From the NCBI RefSeq assembly GCF_012933655.1, contig NZ_JABBJJ010000013.1, positions 1 to 64,000 on the forward strand: a DNA stretch of 64,000 bases, given 5' to 3'. Positions 25,254 to 34,752 of the stretch are shown piece after piece. Both the position numbers and the translations under genes were made by a program. This DNA comes from Pyxidicoccus fallax. GTDB taxonomy: Bacteria; Myxococcota; Myxococcia; Myxococcales; Myxococcaceae. The notes beneath the pieces are model-generated. The model saw only the letters and a list, made by a program, of their open reading frames with translations, did not search any database and was not told where the DNA came from. The stretch's first letter is position 1, and every line of letters begins with the position of its first letter.

Positions 25254-26237
25254 ATGCGCAAGCTCACCGTCAAACACGAGAGCTGGCCCATCGCGGGGAA
25301 GTTCACCATCTCCCGGGGCTCGAAGACGTCCGCCGAGGTCGTGGTCGTCACGCTGGAGGAGGACGGCGCGAAGGGGCACGGTGAGTGCGTCCCCTACGCG
25401 CGCTATGGCGAGACGCTGGAGGGCGTCATCGCCGCGCTGGAGGCCGCGCGCCCGCGAATCGAGGCCGGGCTGGGACGTGATGGCGTGGCGGAGGTGCTCG
25501 CGCCGAAGGCGGCTCGCAACGCGCTGGACTGCGCGCTGTGGGACCTGGAGGCGAAGCGAAGCGGCCAGCCCGTGTGGAAGCTGCTGGGGATGTCCGAGCC
25601 GAAGCCGCTCGTCACCGCGTACACGCTGAGCCTCGACACGACCGAGGCGATGCGGCAGGCCGCCGAGAAGGCCGCGCACCGGCCGCTGCTCAAGGTGAAG
25701 CTGGGACGCGGCATGGAGGACATCGAGCGGCTGCGCGCCATCCGCGCGGGGGCTCCGGCCAGCCGCCTCATCGTGGACGCCAACGAGGGGTGGAAGCCGG
25801 AGGAGCTGCCCGCCCTGCTCGACACCTGCGCGGAGCTGGGCGTGGTGATGGTGGAGCAGCCCCTTCCGGCCGGCAATGACGAGGCGCTGCGGGGGATGCG
25901 GCGGGCCGTGCCGGTGTGCGCCGACGAGTCCGCGCATGACCGCCACGGGCTGGGGACGCTGCTGGGGCGGTACGACGCCATCAACATCAAACTGGACAAG
26001 ACGGGGGGGCTGACGGAGGCGCTGGCCCTGGCCGGAGCGGCGCGGGCGGAGGGGCTCCAGCTGATGGTGGGCTGCATGGTGGCCACCTCGCTGGCCATGG
26101 CGCCCGCGATGCTGGTGGCCGAGGAGGCGGCGGTGGTGGACCTGGACGGGCCGTTGCTGCTCGCGAAGGACCGGGAGCCCGGCATCCGCTTCGAGGGGAG
26201 CACGATGTACTGGCCCCCTCGGGAGCTGTGGGGCTGA
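25254..26237 (+). CDS. dgcA: Enolase-superfamily racemase/epimerase, probable DgcA
   Basis: 327 residues of the muconate-lactonizing/dipeptide-epimerase subgroup. Visible catalytic parts: the KxK pair in LLKVKLG, metal ligands Asp in IVDANEGW, Glu in MVEQPLP and Asp in CADES, and the opposite-face Lys in IKLDKTGG. Such enzymes include L-Ala-D/L-Glu epimerase (YcjG) and N-acetyl-D-glutamate racemase DgcA; adjacency to the DUF1611 gene favours the latter. The spacing of 6 bases implies co-translation. Confidence 0.8.
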   Translation: MRKLTVKHESWPIAGKFTISRGSKTSAEVVVVTLEEDGAKGHGECVPYARYGETLEGVIAALEAARPRIEAGLGRDGVAEVLAPKAARNALDCALWDLEAKRSGQPVWKLLGMSEPKPLVTAYTLSLDTTEAMRQAAEKAAHRPLLKVKLGRGMEDIERLRAIRAGAPASRLIVDANEGWKPEELPALLDTCAELGVVMVEQPLPAGNDEALRGMRRAVPVCADESAHDRHGLGTLLGRYDAINIKLDKTGGLTEALALAGAARAEGLQLMVGCMVATSLAMAPAMLVAEEAAVVDLDGPLLLAKDREPGIRFEGSTMYWPPRELWG

Positions 26238-26318
26238 CGGGCTTCGTCCTTTCCGTGTCACGGGGCTGAAGGTGCCGCTTGCCCTGGGCGCCGTGCGCGC
26301 ACAGCATGGACGGCCATC

Positions 26319-28157
26319 GTGTCCGCCCCTTCCGAGAGCCCCTCCCCCCACCGCACGTACACCGAACGCCGCGCCGCCGCGCAAGCGGACCTGTCCGCGC
26401 TGGACCGTGTGAGCGCCCGCTACGCCAACCTGCGCACCCTGGCCTTCCTGGCCGCGCTGGGCATCGCGGGCTTCACCTTCGTGGGACGGCTGCCGAAGGT
26501 GTGGTGGTGGGGCGCGGCGGCGGTGATGGGGGTGTACGGGCTGCTCGCCGTCCTGCACCACCAGGTCTTCCTCCGGGAGGCCCGGGCGAAGCTGTACATC
26601 CTGCTCAATGACCGCGGGCTCGCCCGGCTCGGGCGCGGCTGGCACGAGTTCACCGAACGGGGGGAGCGCTTCCTCAACGGAAGCCACCTGTACACCCCGG
26701 ACCTGGACGTATTCGGCCAGGGCAGCCTCTTCCAGCTCATGAACGAGACGGCCACGCGCGCGGGCGAGGAGCGGCTGGCGGCGTGGCTGTCCGCGCCGGC
26801 GAGCGCGGCGGAGGTGGAGGCTCGGCAGGGCGCGGCGCGCGAGCTGGCCCCGCGCGTGGACTTCCGGCAGGACCTCTGCGTGGACGCGCGGGTGGTGGCC
26901 CGGGAGAAGGCGGACCCGGCGCTGTTCATCCAGTGGGCGGAGGCGGGGCCGTCGCTGAACGCCATCCGCTGGGCGCGGCCGGTGGCGGTGGTGCTGCCGC
27001 TGGTGACGCTGGCGGTGTACATCCTGGAAGAGACGGGCGTGCTCCCGGACGGGTCGGTCTGGGCGGGGCTCGCGGCGCAGCTCGCGGTGGCCGTCATCAC
27101 CCGGCGCACGTTGCAGGCGATGGACCGGGGCGTGGAGGCGGGCGAGCGCGGCTTCGTGCGCTATGCGCCCCTCTTCGAGCGCGTGGAGAGCCAGAAGTTC
27201 GAGCACCCGCTGCTGCGGCAGCTCCAGTCCGGGCTGCAGCGGCCGGGCGAGAAGCCCGTGTCGGCGCACTTCGCGCGCTTCAGCCGGCTGTTCTCCTTCA
27301 TCGAGTTCAAGCGGCACCAGTTCCACCCCATCGTGCACTGGCTCACGCTGTGGGACATCCACGCGCTGTTCGCGCTGGAGCGCTGGCGCGAGGCGCACGG
27401 GAAGGATGCGCGGCGCTGGTTCGAGGCGCTCGCGGAGCTAGAGGCGCTGTCGTGCGTGGCGGGGCTGGCGCATGACCGGCCGGAGTTCGCGTGGCCGGAG
27501 CTGGAGGCGCAGGGCCCGCGCGTGGAGGCGACGGTGCTGGGGCATCCGCTGCTGGACGCGCCGGTGCCCAACGACGTGTCACTGCCCGGGCCGAAGCATG
27601 CGCTGCTCATCACCGGGTCCAACATGAGCGGCAAGACGACGCTGATGCGGGCGCTGGGCTGCAACGTGGTGCTGGCGCTGGCGGGAGCGCCGGTGTGCGC
27701 GCGGAGCTTCCGGCTGTCGCCGATGCAGGTGCTCACGAGCATGCGGGTGAAGGACTCGCTGGAGCGCGGGGTGTCGTACTTCTACGCGGAGGTGCAGCGC
27801 ATCAAGGCGGTGCTGGATGCGGCCCAGGCGGCGAAGGGACAGGCGCTGTTCCTGCTCGACGAAATCCTGCTGGGGACGAACACGCGCGAGCGGCAGATTG
27901 CCTCGCGCGAGGTGCTGCGGCTGTTGCTGGGTACGGGAGCGTGTGGCGCGGTGACGACGCACGACCTGTCGCTCGCGGTGCTCGCGGACGAGCCCGGTGC
28001 GCATGTGGTCAACGTCCACTTCCGGGACCACCTGGAGGACGGGAAGATGGTGTTCGATTACAAGCTGCGCCAGGGCGTGGTGGATACGACGAATGCCTTG
28101 CGCGTGCTGCGGCTGGCCGGAGTGCCGGTGGATGACCCCGAGGCGGCGGCAGGGTAA
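26319..28157 (+). CDS. Membrane-anchored MutS-family ATPase
   Basis: 612 residues from GTG 26319. Two hydrophobic helices lie near the N-terminus (about 42-60 and 66-85) and two more around 220-260, followed by the MutS core and ATPase domain: Walker A GSNMSGKTTLM, signature SMRVKDSLERGVSYFYAE, Walker B ALFLLDEILLGTNTRER and the switch TTHDLSLA. It lacks the mismatch-recognition domain (no FxE motif) and the MutS2 Smr domain, so it is not a classical repair MutS. Similar membrane MutS-like proteins are widespread in bacteria without a known role. Confidence 0.8.
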   Translation: MSAPSESPSPHRTYTERRAAAQADLSALDRVSARYANLRTLAFLAALGIAGFTFVGRLPKVWWWGAAAVMGVYGLLAVLHHQVFLREARAKLYILLNDRGLARLGRGWHEFTERGERFLNGSHLYTPDLDVFGQGSLFQLMNETATRAGEERLAAWLSAPASAAEVEARQGAARELAPRVDFRQDLCVDARVVAREKADPALFIQWAEAGPSLNAIRWARPVAVVLPLVTLAVYILEETGVLPDGSVWAGLAAQLAVAVITRRTLQAMDRGVEAGERGFVRYAPLFERVESQKFEHPLLRQLQSGLQRPGEKPVSAHFARFSRLFSFIEFKRHQFHPIVHWLTLWDIHALFALERWREAHGKDARRWFEALAELEALSCVAGLAHDRPEFAWPELEAQGPRVEATVLGHPLLDAPVPNDVSLPGPKHALLITGSNMSGKTTLMRALGCNVVLALAGAPVCARSFRLSPMQVLTSMRVKDSLERGVSYFYAEVQRIKAVLDAAQAAKGQALFLLDEILLGTNTRERQIASREVLRLLLGTGACGAVTTHDLSLAVLADEPGAHVVNVHFRDHLEDGKMVFDYKLRQGVVDTTNALRVLRLAGVPVDDPEAAAG

Positions 28158-28279
28158 CGGAGTGAGCGGCTTCACGGGTTTGGTGTGAGCCGGTGCACAG
28201 AGCCGCGCCGCGCGCATCGGTACGGTGTGTCCCATCGACGGCGCCGATCCACGGCGCGTCGAACTCCGGAACACACCCC

Positions 28280-29140
28280 ATGACGCAGTCGTCCTTGAAG
28301 AAGTCCCTCTCCCTGATGAGCCTCCTCGCCCTGACCGGTGCCCCTCTCGTGGGCTGCGACGGGCAGTCGTTGGAGGCCGGGGTCGGAACGGAGTCCCAGC
28401 TCGGCACCACCGAGCAGGCCGTCAGCTACGGCGGCAGTGACTACCTCTTCGTCACCACTCCCAAGACGTGGCACGTGGCGCGCACGCACTGCCAGATGCT
28501 GGGCTACGACCTGGTCACCATCAACGATCGCAACGAGGAGGACTTCCTGGAGGTCCAGGAGAAGGCGCGGGGCATGAAGAACGTGTGGACGGCCCTCAAC
28601 GACCTGGGCTCCGAGGGGAGTTTCAAGGGGCCCCAGGGGGAGCCTGCCTCGTACTTCAACTGGCATCCCGGCGAGCCCAGCAATGCCAATGGCATCGAAC
28701 ACTGCGTGACCGACCGCTTCCACTACTCCACGACCATCGCCAGCGAGCAGTGGAACGACGACAACTGCGACACGCCATTCCCTTTCATCTGCGAGCGCCC
28801 GGCGGAGTCCACGACCAACCGTGGCAGCTTCCCCTTCGCCGTCCAGAGCACCGCCGACGCCACCACCAACACCGCGAACCGTCAGCTCAGCCTGGTCGCG
28901 GGCCAGCTCTTCACCGCGGGCACCTGTGGGCTGCATGGCGCTTCGGGCAACAAGGGCGATACGTACCTGCGTCTGTTCAACGCGGCCGGGCAGGAAGTCG
29001 CCAGCAATGACGACGCGGAGGGCCCGTGCGGATTCCTGTCCAACTTCTCCATCGTCATCCCGGCGACGGGGACGTACACCCTGCGCGCCGGGTGCTTCGC
29101 GCACAAGGCCTGCTCCGGGACGGTGGCCTACAACTACTGA
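28280..29140 (+). CDS. C-type lectin-domain lipoprotein
   Basis: 286 residues. Lipoprotein signal (SLMSLLALTGAPLVGC), then a C-type-lectin fold at about 50-175: WHVARTHCQMLGYDLVTI, VWTALNDLGSEGSF, FNWHPGEPSNAN, EHCV and EQWNDDNCDTPFPFICE. The EPS/WND residues form the usual calcium and sugar site. The last ~110 residues resemble a pre-peptidase C-terminal (PPC) domain (GDTYLRLFNAAGQEVASNDD), common in secreted proteins. A surface adhesin or recognition role is likely. Cys pairs suggest disulfides. Confidence 0.8.
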   Translation: MTQSSLKKSLSLMSLLALTGAPLVGCDGQSLEAGVGTESQLGTTEQAVSYGGSDYLFVTTPKTWHVARTHCQMLGYDLVTINDRNEEDFLEVQEKARGMKNVWTALNDLGSEGSFKGPQGEPASYFNWHPGEPSNANGIEHCVTDRFHYSTTIASEQWNDDNCDTPFPFICERPAESTTNRGSFPFAVQSTADATTNTANRQLSLVAGQLFTAGTCGLHGASGNKGDTYLRLFNAAGQEVASNDDAEGPCGFLSNFSIVIPATGTYTLRAGCFAHKACSGTVAYNY

Positions 29141-29159
29141 GCGCCGCCCCAAATGAAAC

Positions 29160-29186
29160 GGGCCCCGGGAAGTCTCCCCGGGGCCC
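29160..29186. terminator. Bidirectional terminator between convergent genes
   Basis: GGGCCCCGGG (29160-29169) pairs perfectly with CCCGGGGCCC (29177-29186). On the left flank the leftward transcript reads GTTTCATTT, a modest U-rich run, so it best serves the thiolase operon, but it can also stop the lectin gene. Confidence 0.7.
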
Positions 29187-29213
29187 GCTGTCACTTCACG
29201 GTGTCACCGCTGG

Positions 29214-30386
29214 CTACTTCGCCGCCTCGATGAGGCACGCGAAGCCCATGCCGCCGCCGATGCACATGGTGACGACGCCGTAGCGGCCGTTGCGGCGCTT
29301 CAGCTCGCGCAGAATCGTGGCCACCATGCGCGCGCCGGACACGCCCAGCGGGTGACCCAGGGCGATGGCGCCGCCGTTCGGGTTCGCCTTGTCCAGGGGG
29401 ATGCCCAGCTCGCGGATGCAGTGCAGCGCCTGCGCGCCGAAGGCCTCGTTCAGCTCGAAGACGTCGATGTCCTTCACCTCGAGCTTGTGCTTCGCCAGCA
29501 GCTTGCGCACCGCGGGCACCGGGCCGATGCCCATGACCTCGGGGGGCACGCCCACCACCGCGGAGTCGATGAAGTAGCCCAGCGGCTTCACGCCGAGCTG
29601 CTTCGCCTTCTCCTCGCTCATCAGCACCGCCGCCGCCGCGCCGTCCGTCAGCGGCGACGCGTTACCCGCCGTCACCACGCCCTTCTGGTTGAACGCCGGC
29701 CGCAGCTTCGCCAGGCCCTCCAGCGTGGTGTCCGGACGGAGGATGGTGTCCACCGTCACCGTCACCGTCTTCGCCGTACCGTCCTCCTCGTAGTACGTCG
29801 TGGTGACGGGGACGATCTCCTCCTGGAACTTGCCCGTCTCGCGCGCGGTGGCCGCCTTGCGCTGGCTCTCGTAGGCGAACTTGTCCGCGTCCTCACGGCT
29901 GACGCTGTAGCGCGAGGCGATGTTCTCCGCCGTGGCGCCCATGGAGGTGTAGACCTCCGGCAGCTTCGCCATGATTTCCGGGTGCGCGCTGGGCTTGTTG
30001 CCGCCCATGGGCACCATCGTCATCGACTCCGTGCCGCCGCCGATGCCGACCTCGATCGTGCCCGTCTGGATGGCCTGGGCAATCTGGGCAATCGACTGCG
30101 AACCGGACGAGCAGAAGCGGTTGATGGTCATCGCCGCCGTCGTCACCGGCAGGCCCGCCAGCAGGGCGGCCTGACGGGCGACGTTCATGCCCTGCTCCGC
30201 CTCCGGCATGGCACAGCCGAGGATGACGTCTTCCACCTGCTCCGGCTTCAGGCCCGGCACCTGCGCCACGGCCTCCTTGATGGCCACGGCGGCCAGCGTC
30301 TCGGGCCGCGTGTCCTTGAACTCTCCCTTGTGCGCGCGGGTGAAGGGCGTGCGCACGGCGCTGGCAATCACGACTCGACCAGGCAT
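29214..30386 (-). CDS. fadA: Acetyl-CoA acyltransferase (3-ketoacyl-CoA thiolase)
   Basis: 390 residues, full thiolase length. The active residues are Cys92 (NRFCSSGS), His345 (AIALGHPLG) and Cys375 (TMCIGGGMG). It performs the last step of fatty acid beta-oxidation, cleaving 3-ketoacyl-CoA with CoA. It follows fadN by 79 bases in the same operon, in the fadN-fadA order of Bacillus, and forms a functional pathway with it. Confidence 0.92.
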   Translation of the reverse strand: MPGRVVIASAVRTPFTRAHKGEFKDTRPETLAAVAIKEAVAQVPGLKPEQVEDVILGCAMPEAEQGMNVARQAALLAGLPVTTAAMTINRFCSSGSQSIAQIAQAIQTGTIEVGIGGGTESMTMVPMGGNKPSAHPEIMAKLPEVYTSMGATAENIASRYSVSREDADKFAYESQRKAATARETGKFQEEIVPVTTTYYEEDGTAKTVTVTVDTILRPDTTLEGLAKLRPAFNQKGVVTAGNASPLTDGAAAAVLMSEEKAKQLGVKPLGYFIDSAVVGVPPEVMGIGPVPAVRKLLAKHKLEVKDIDVFELNEAFGAQALHCIRELGIPLDKANPNGGAIALGHPLGVSGARMVATILRELKRRNGRYGVVTMCIGGGMGFACLIEAAK

Positions 30387-30465
30387 CTTGGATATCTCCT
30401 CGCCCGGGGAGCACCCGGGCAGTCAGCGAAATTCGATTCAGTGGTCAATGGATACCGGCCGGCCG

Positions 30466-32844
30466 TCAGTTCCGCAGCGGCTTGCCCTTCTCGATCATGT
30501 GCTGCAGGCGATCCTGGGTCTTCTCCTCGCCGCACAGGCTCAGGAAGGCCTCCGCCTCCAGCTCCAGCAGCCGCTCCTCGGTGACGAGGACGGACGGGCT
30601 GGTGTCGCCGCCGGTCAGCACGCGCACGAGCTTCTGGGCAATCTTGCGGTCGTGGGCGCTCACCTGTCCGTTGAGCTCCATGTCGTAGAGCATCATGTCG
30701 AACGTGGCCGCGGCGCTGGGCCCCGGCAGACGGAAGCGCGTGGGACGCGGCGGCTTGAAGCCCGCGTTGGCCATGCCCAGCACGCGCGCCTTCGCGTCCG
30801 ACAGGAGGAAGTCGCGGTTGGAGGTGATGCCGTCCTGCAGCGACAGGAAGCCGGCCTCGCGGGCCTCCTCGGCGCTGGTGGACACCTTCGCCATGCCGAT
30901 GTTGAGGAAGACCTTCTTGAGGAAAGCCATCGCGTCGAAGTCCTTGTCCGCCGCGAAGGGCCCGAACACGTTGCGCAGCAGCTGCAGGTTGCCGCCGCCG
31001 CCCGGGATGAGGCCCACGCCCACTTCCACCAGGCCCATGTACAGCTCGGAGTTGGCCTGGACGGCGTTGCCGCTCATCGTCACCTCGGCGCCGCCGCCCA
31101 GGGTGAGGTTGAAGGGCGCCGTCACCACCGGCACCGGGCTGTAGCGCATGCGCTGGAGCGTGGACTGGAGCGTGCGCACCTGCTGGCGGATGCCCTCGAA
31201 CTCGCCGCTCTTGGCCGCCCACAGCAGCGCCACGATGTTGGCGCCCGCGGAGAAGTTCGCCCCGTCGTTGCCGATGACCAGGCCCTTGAAGTTCTTCTCC
31301 GTCTCGTCCAGCGCCTTGCCCATCATCTCGATGATCTGGTCATCGAGCGAGTTCATCTTGCTGTGGAACTCGAGCAGCGTGACGCCGTCGCCCATGTCCC
31401 ACAGGCTCGCGGAGTCGTTGCCGTCGATCTTCTTGTCGCCGCGCTTGAGGTACTCCACGCGCTGGGTGCGCGCGTTCTCCTGCACGACCTTCGCGGACTT
31501 CGAGGGGATGTCCCAGTAGGTGTCCTTGCCGTTCTCCACGCCGTAGAAGGACGTGCGGCCGGCGGCCAGCATCTCCTCCACCCACGCGGCCGGCTTCAGG
31601 CCCAGCTCCTTCATCCGCTCCACGCCCTTCTTCACGCCGTAGGCGTCCCACGCCTGGAAGGGCCCGAGGTCCCACGCGTAGCCCCAGCGCATGGCGCGGT
31701 CCACGTTGACCACGTCGTCGGCGATCTCCGGGATGCGCCGGCTGGTGTAGGCCATGACGTCCAGCGAGATGCGCTCGGCGAACTTCGCGGCCTTGTCCTG
31801 GCCGTTGAGCACCACGGCGACGCGCTCGCGCACGTCCTCGACTTCCTTCGCGGCGCCCAGCGACTCGAAGCGCACCTTGTTCTGGGCGCGGTACTGCAGG
31901 GTGCTCAGGTCGAGGACCTGGATGTCCTTGCCGACCTTCTTGTAGAAGCCGCCGCCGCTCTTGTCGCCCAGCATCCCCTTCTTCACCATCTCGTGGATGA
32001 AGTCGGGCATGCGGAACGCCTCACGCTCCTCGTCCTGGGTGAGCGTGTCGTAACAGTTCTTCGCCACGTGGACGAAGGTGTCCAGGCCGACGATGTCCGT
32101 GGTGCGGAACACGGCGGACTTGGGACGGCCGAGCGGCGGACCGAAGACCTTGTCCACCTCTTCAATCGTCAGCTCCGCCGCGCCCATGCCGGCGATGGTC
32201 TTCATCATCCCGTACGTGCCGATGCGGTTGGCGATGAAGTTGGTGGTGTCCTTGCCGTAGACGATGCCCTTGCCGAGCACCTCCTCGCCAAAGCGGTGCA
32301 GCGTCTTCAGCACCTCGGGGGAGGTCTCCTTGCCGGCCACCAGCTCCAGGAGCTTCATGTAGCGGACCGGGTTGAAGAAGTGCGTGACGAGGAAGTTCTT
32401 CTTGAAGTCCGCGCCGCGGCCCTCGGTCATGCCCACAATCGACATGCCGGAGGTGTTGGAGGAGACGATGGTGCCCGGGCGGATGTGCTTCTCGACGCGC
32501 GCGAAGAGGGCCTGCTTGACGGCGAGGTCCTCCTTCACCACCTCCACCACCCAGTCGCACTCCTCGATGCGGGCCAGGTCGTCATCGAAGTTGCCCACCT
32601 CGATGTTGGCGAAGACCTGCTCGGAGACGATGGGGCTGGGCTTCTGCTTGCGCATGTTGGCCAGCGCGCCCGCGGCGAACTTGTTGCGGAAGGCCTTGGA
32701 CGAGGTGTCCTCGCCGGGGTTCGCCTTGGGGGGAACGATGTCCAGGAGGAGCGCGCGCACGCCCGAGTTGGCCAGGTGCGCGGCGATGCCGCTGCCCATG
32801 ACTCCGGCGCCCAGCACAGCCACTTTGCGGATCCGCGTCGTCAT
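30466..32844 (-). CDS. fadN: 3-hydroxyacyl-CoA dehydrogenase / enoyl-CoA hydratase, FadN type
   Basis: 792 residues. The dehydrogenase comes first (NAD motif VAVLGAGVMGSGIAAHLA; active region THFFNPVRYMKLLE), then a crotonase-fold domain (LEFHSKMNSLDD, GANFSAGAN, GGGAEVTMSG, GGGGNLQLL). This order is the reverse of E. coli FadB and matches Bacillus FadN (YusL), as does the length. ATG 32844 has GGGAG 9 bases upstream. It hydrates enoyl-CoA and oxidises the hydroxyacyl product for the thiolase downstream. The promoter overlaps a palindrome (32893-32912) suited to a fatty-acid-responsive repressor. Confidence 0.9.
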   Translation of the reverse strand: MTTRIRKVAVLGAGVMGSGIAAHLANSGVRALLLDIVPPKANPGEDTSSKAFRNKFAAGALANMRKQKPSPIVSEQVFANIEVGNFDDDLARIEECDWVVEVVKEDLAVKQALFARVEKHIRPGTIVSSNTSGMSIVGMTEGRGADFKKNFLVTHFFNPVRYMKLLELVAGKETSPEVLKTLHRFGEEVLGKGIVYGKDTTNFIANRIGTYGMMKTIAGMGAAELTIEEVDKVFGPPLGRPKSAVFRTTDIVGLDTFVHVAKNCYDTLTQDEEREAFRMPDFIHEMVKKGMLGDKSGGGFYKKVGKDIQVLDLSTLQYRAQNKVRFESLGAAKEVEDVRERVAVVLNGQDKAAKFAERISLDVMAYTSRRIPEIADDVVNVDRAMRWGYAWDLGPFQAWDAYGVKKGVERMKELGLKPAAWVEEMLAAGRTSFYGVENGKDTYWDIPSKSAKVVQENARTQRVEYLKRGDKKIDGNDSASLWDMGDGVTLLEFHSKMNSLDDQIIEMMGKALDETEKNFKGLVIGNDGANFSAGANIVALLWAAKSGEFEGIRQQVRTLQSTLQRMRYSPVPVVTAPFNLTLGGGAEVTMSGNAVQANSELYMGLVEVGVGLIPGGGGNLQLLRNVFGPFAADKDFDAMAFLKKVFLNIGMAKVSTSAEEAREAGFLSLQDGITSNRDFLLSDAKARVLGMANAGFKPPRPTRFRLPGPSAAATFDMMLYDMELNGQVSAHDRKIAQKLVRVLTGGDTSPSVLVTEERLLELEAEAFLSLCGEEKTQDRLQHMIEKGKPLRN

Positions 32845-32883
32845 CTTGAAAGGCTCCCTATGTGGGAAGGAGAGGACTGCACA

Positions 32884-32912
32884 AATGTAGGCGATTGACT
32901 CGAAAGTCAATC
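32884..32912 (-). promoter_or_regulatory. fadNA promoter with overlapping palindromic operator
   Basis: GATTGACT-CGAA-AGTCAATC at 32893-32912 has perfect 8-bp arms. On the minus strand TTGACT (32910-32905) and TACATT (32889-32884) look like -35 and -10 elements 15 bases apart, so a protein bound at the palindrome would cover the promoter. A TetR-type FadR/PsrA-like repressor is the natural candidate; none is encoded nearby. Confidence 0.55.
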
Positions 32913-32972
32913 GAATCAGATGGCCGTATGACTCGCCATGGGGTCGTGACACCGACTACAAACCGGACCCCC

Positions 32973-34727
32973 ATGGCGCGCCTCGACCCACACTCGTACA
33001 ACGACAGCACGCAGCCCGAGACGGAAACCCTGGACTGGAAGGCCCGCGTCGATTTCCGGACGCAGCGCCTGCACGCGGAGGCCACGCTCACGCTGAAGGA
33101 GGCCTCCGCCGGTCCGCTGGATTTGGACACGCGGGATTTGGAGATTCGCGGGGTTGTGGACCCGCGGGGTCGCCCCTTGCCCTACATGCTGTCGCCACCG
33201 GAGCCGATTCTGGGCAGCCGGCTGCGGGTGGAGCTGCCGCCCGGGCTGAAGCAGCTGACCGTGCGCTACCGGACGTCACCGGGGGCGAGCGCCCTCCAGT
33301 GGCTGACACCCTCGCAGACGGCCGGGGGGCAGCACCCCTTCCTGTACAGCCAGTGCCAGGCCATCCACGCGCGCAGCGTGGTGCCGCTGCAGGACACGCC
33401 GCGCATCCGCATCCGCTACCGGGCGTCGCTGCGGGTGCCCAAGGCGCTGAAGGCGGTGATGGCGGCCAGCTTCGTGCGCCGCGAGGAGCTGGGCGTGGAG
33501 GCGGAGGAGCACTACGAGATGCCGCAGCCGGTGCCTCCGTACCTGCTGGCCTTCGCGGTGGGCAGCCTCGCGCCGAAGGAGCTGGGCCCGCGCTCGCGCG
33601 TGTGGGCGGAGCCGGAGCTCCTGGAGGAGGCGGCGGACGAGTTCTCCGGCGTGGACGACATGCTGCGCGCCGCGGAGGCGCTCTTCGGGCCGTACGACTG
33701 GGAGCGCTTCGATTTGCTCACCATGCCGCCCTCCTTCCCGTACGGCGGCATGGAGAACCCGCGCCTCACCTTCCTCACGCCCACGCTCATCGCGGGGGAC
33801 AAGAGCCTCGTCAACGTGGTGGCGCACGAGCTGGCGCACTCGTGGACGGGGAACCTGGTGACGAACGCGTCCGCGGAGCACTTCTGGCTCAACGAGGGCT
33901 TCACCGTCTTCGCCGAGCGCCGCATCCTGGAGGCGCTGGCGGGGCCGGAAGTCTCGGCGCTGCACGCGGCGCTGGGGCGGCGCTCGCTGGAGGAGGCGCT
34001 GCACCACTTCCGCGCGCACCCCAACCTCACGGCCCTGCGCACGCATCTGGCGGGCGTGGACCCGGACGAGGCCTTCTCGCAGATTCCGTACGAGAAGGGC
34101 TACCTGCTCCTGCGCGCCATGGAGGACGCCGCGGGGCGCCCCGCCTTCGACGAGTTCCTCCGCCGCTACCTCGCCACGTACCGCTTCCGCGCGCTCACCA
34201 CCGAGGAGTTCGTCGCCTTCGCGGACCGGGAGTTGCCGGGGGTGCTGGCGAAGGTGGACGCGGACGCGTACCTGAACAAGCCGGGCGTGCCGCCGGGAGC
34301 GCCCTCACCGCGCTCGGCGCGGCTGGAGGCGCTGGTGCGCGTGCGCGGCGTGGTGCCCACCGCGGACATGGTGAAGGACTGGACGCCCACCGAGTGGCAG
34401 CTCTACCTGGAGTGGCTGCCGTCGGACACGCTGCGGGACACCTTCCGGATGCTGGACGAGCACTTCAGCCTCACGAAGAGCCGCAACTCGGAGGTGCTGG
34501 TGTCCTGGCTGGTGGCGGCGCTGCGCGGAGGCTGGGAGCCCGCCGTGGCGCGCACCGAGTCCTTCCTCTCCGAGGTGGGCCGGATGAAGTACCTCAAGCC
34601 GCTGTACGGCGTGCTCTCCACGTCGCGCGAGTACCGCGGGCTGGCGCGCGCGCTCTTCAAGAAGAACGCGGAGCGCTACCACCCCATTGCCCGGCAGGGC
34701 GTGGAGCTCATCCTCTCCCGCGCCTGA
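32973..34727 (+). CDS. M1-family aminopeptidase (LTA4-hydrolase-like)
   Basis: 584 residues. Zinc site HELAHSW (His285, Glu286, His289) with distal Glu308 in LNEGF, preceded by the substrate-recognition loop YGGMENP (258-263). The N-terminal beta-domain and a C-terminal helical domain give the leukotriene-A4-hydrolase/aminopeptidase-B layout. No signal peptide is seen, so a cytoplasmic peptide-degrading role is likely. The ATG at 32973 begins MARLDPHSYND; upstream in-frame starts would run into the fadN operator region. It is divergent from fadN. Confidence 0.88.
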   Translation: MARLDPHSYNDSTQPETETLDWKARVDFRTQRLHAEATLTLKEASAGPLDLDTRDLEIRGVVDPRGRPLPYMLSPPEPILGSRLRVELPPGLKQLTVRYRTSPGASALQWLTPSQTAGGQHPFLYSQCQAIHARSVVPLQDTPRIRIRYRASLRVPKALKAVMAASFVRREELGVEAEEHYEMPQPVPPYLLAFAVGSLAPKELGPRSRVWAEPELLEEAADEFSGVDDMLRAAEALFGPYDWERFDLLTMPPSFPYGGMENPRLTFLTPTLIAGDKSLVNVVAHELAHSWTGNLVTNASAEHFWLNEGFTVFAERRILEALAGPEVSALHAALGRRSLEEALHHFRAHPNLTALRTHLAGVDPDEAFSQIPYEKGYLLLRAMEDAAGRPAFDEFLRRYLATYRFRALTTEEFVAFADRELPGVLAKVDADAYLNKPGVPPGAPSPRSARLEALVRVRGVVPTADMVKDWTPTEWQLYLEWLPSDTLRDTFRMLDEHFSLTKSRNSEVLVSWLVAALRGGWEPAVARTESFLSEVGRMKYLKPLYGVLSTSREYRGLARALFKKNAERYHPIARQGVELILSRA

Positions 34728-34752
34728 AGCGGGGCGCGGGGGGCCCGCGGGA

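Noticed and set aside
23832-27398. 1188-residue minus-strand frame
   Set aside because: Antisense to sulP, dgcN, dgcA and the MutS-like gene, with Arg/His/Gln-rich composition typical of GC-rich shadow frames.
30187-32898. 903-residue plus-strand frame
   Set aside because: Exact antisense of fadN with Val/His/Leu/Arg-rich composition and no domain.
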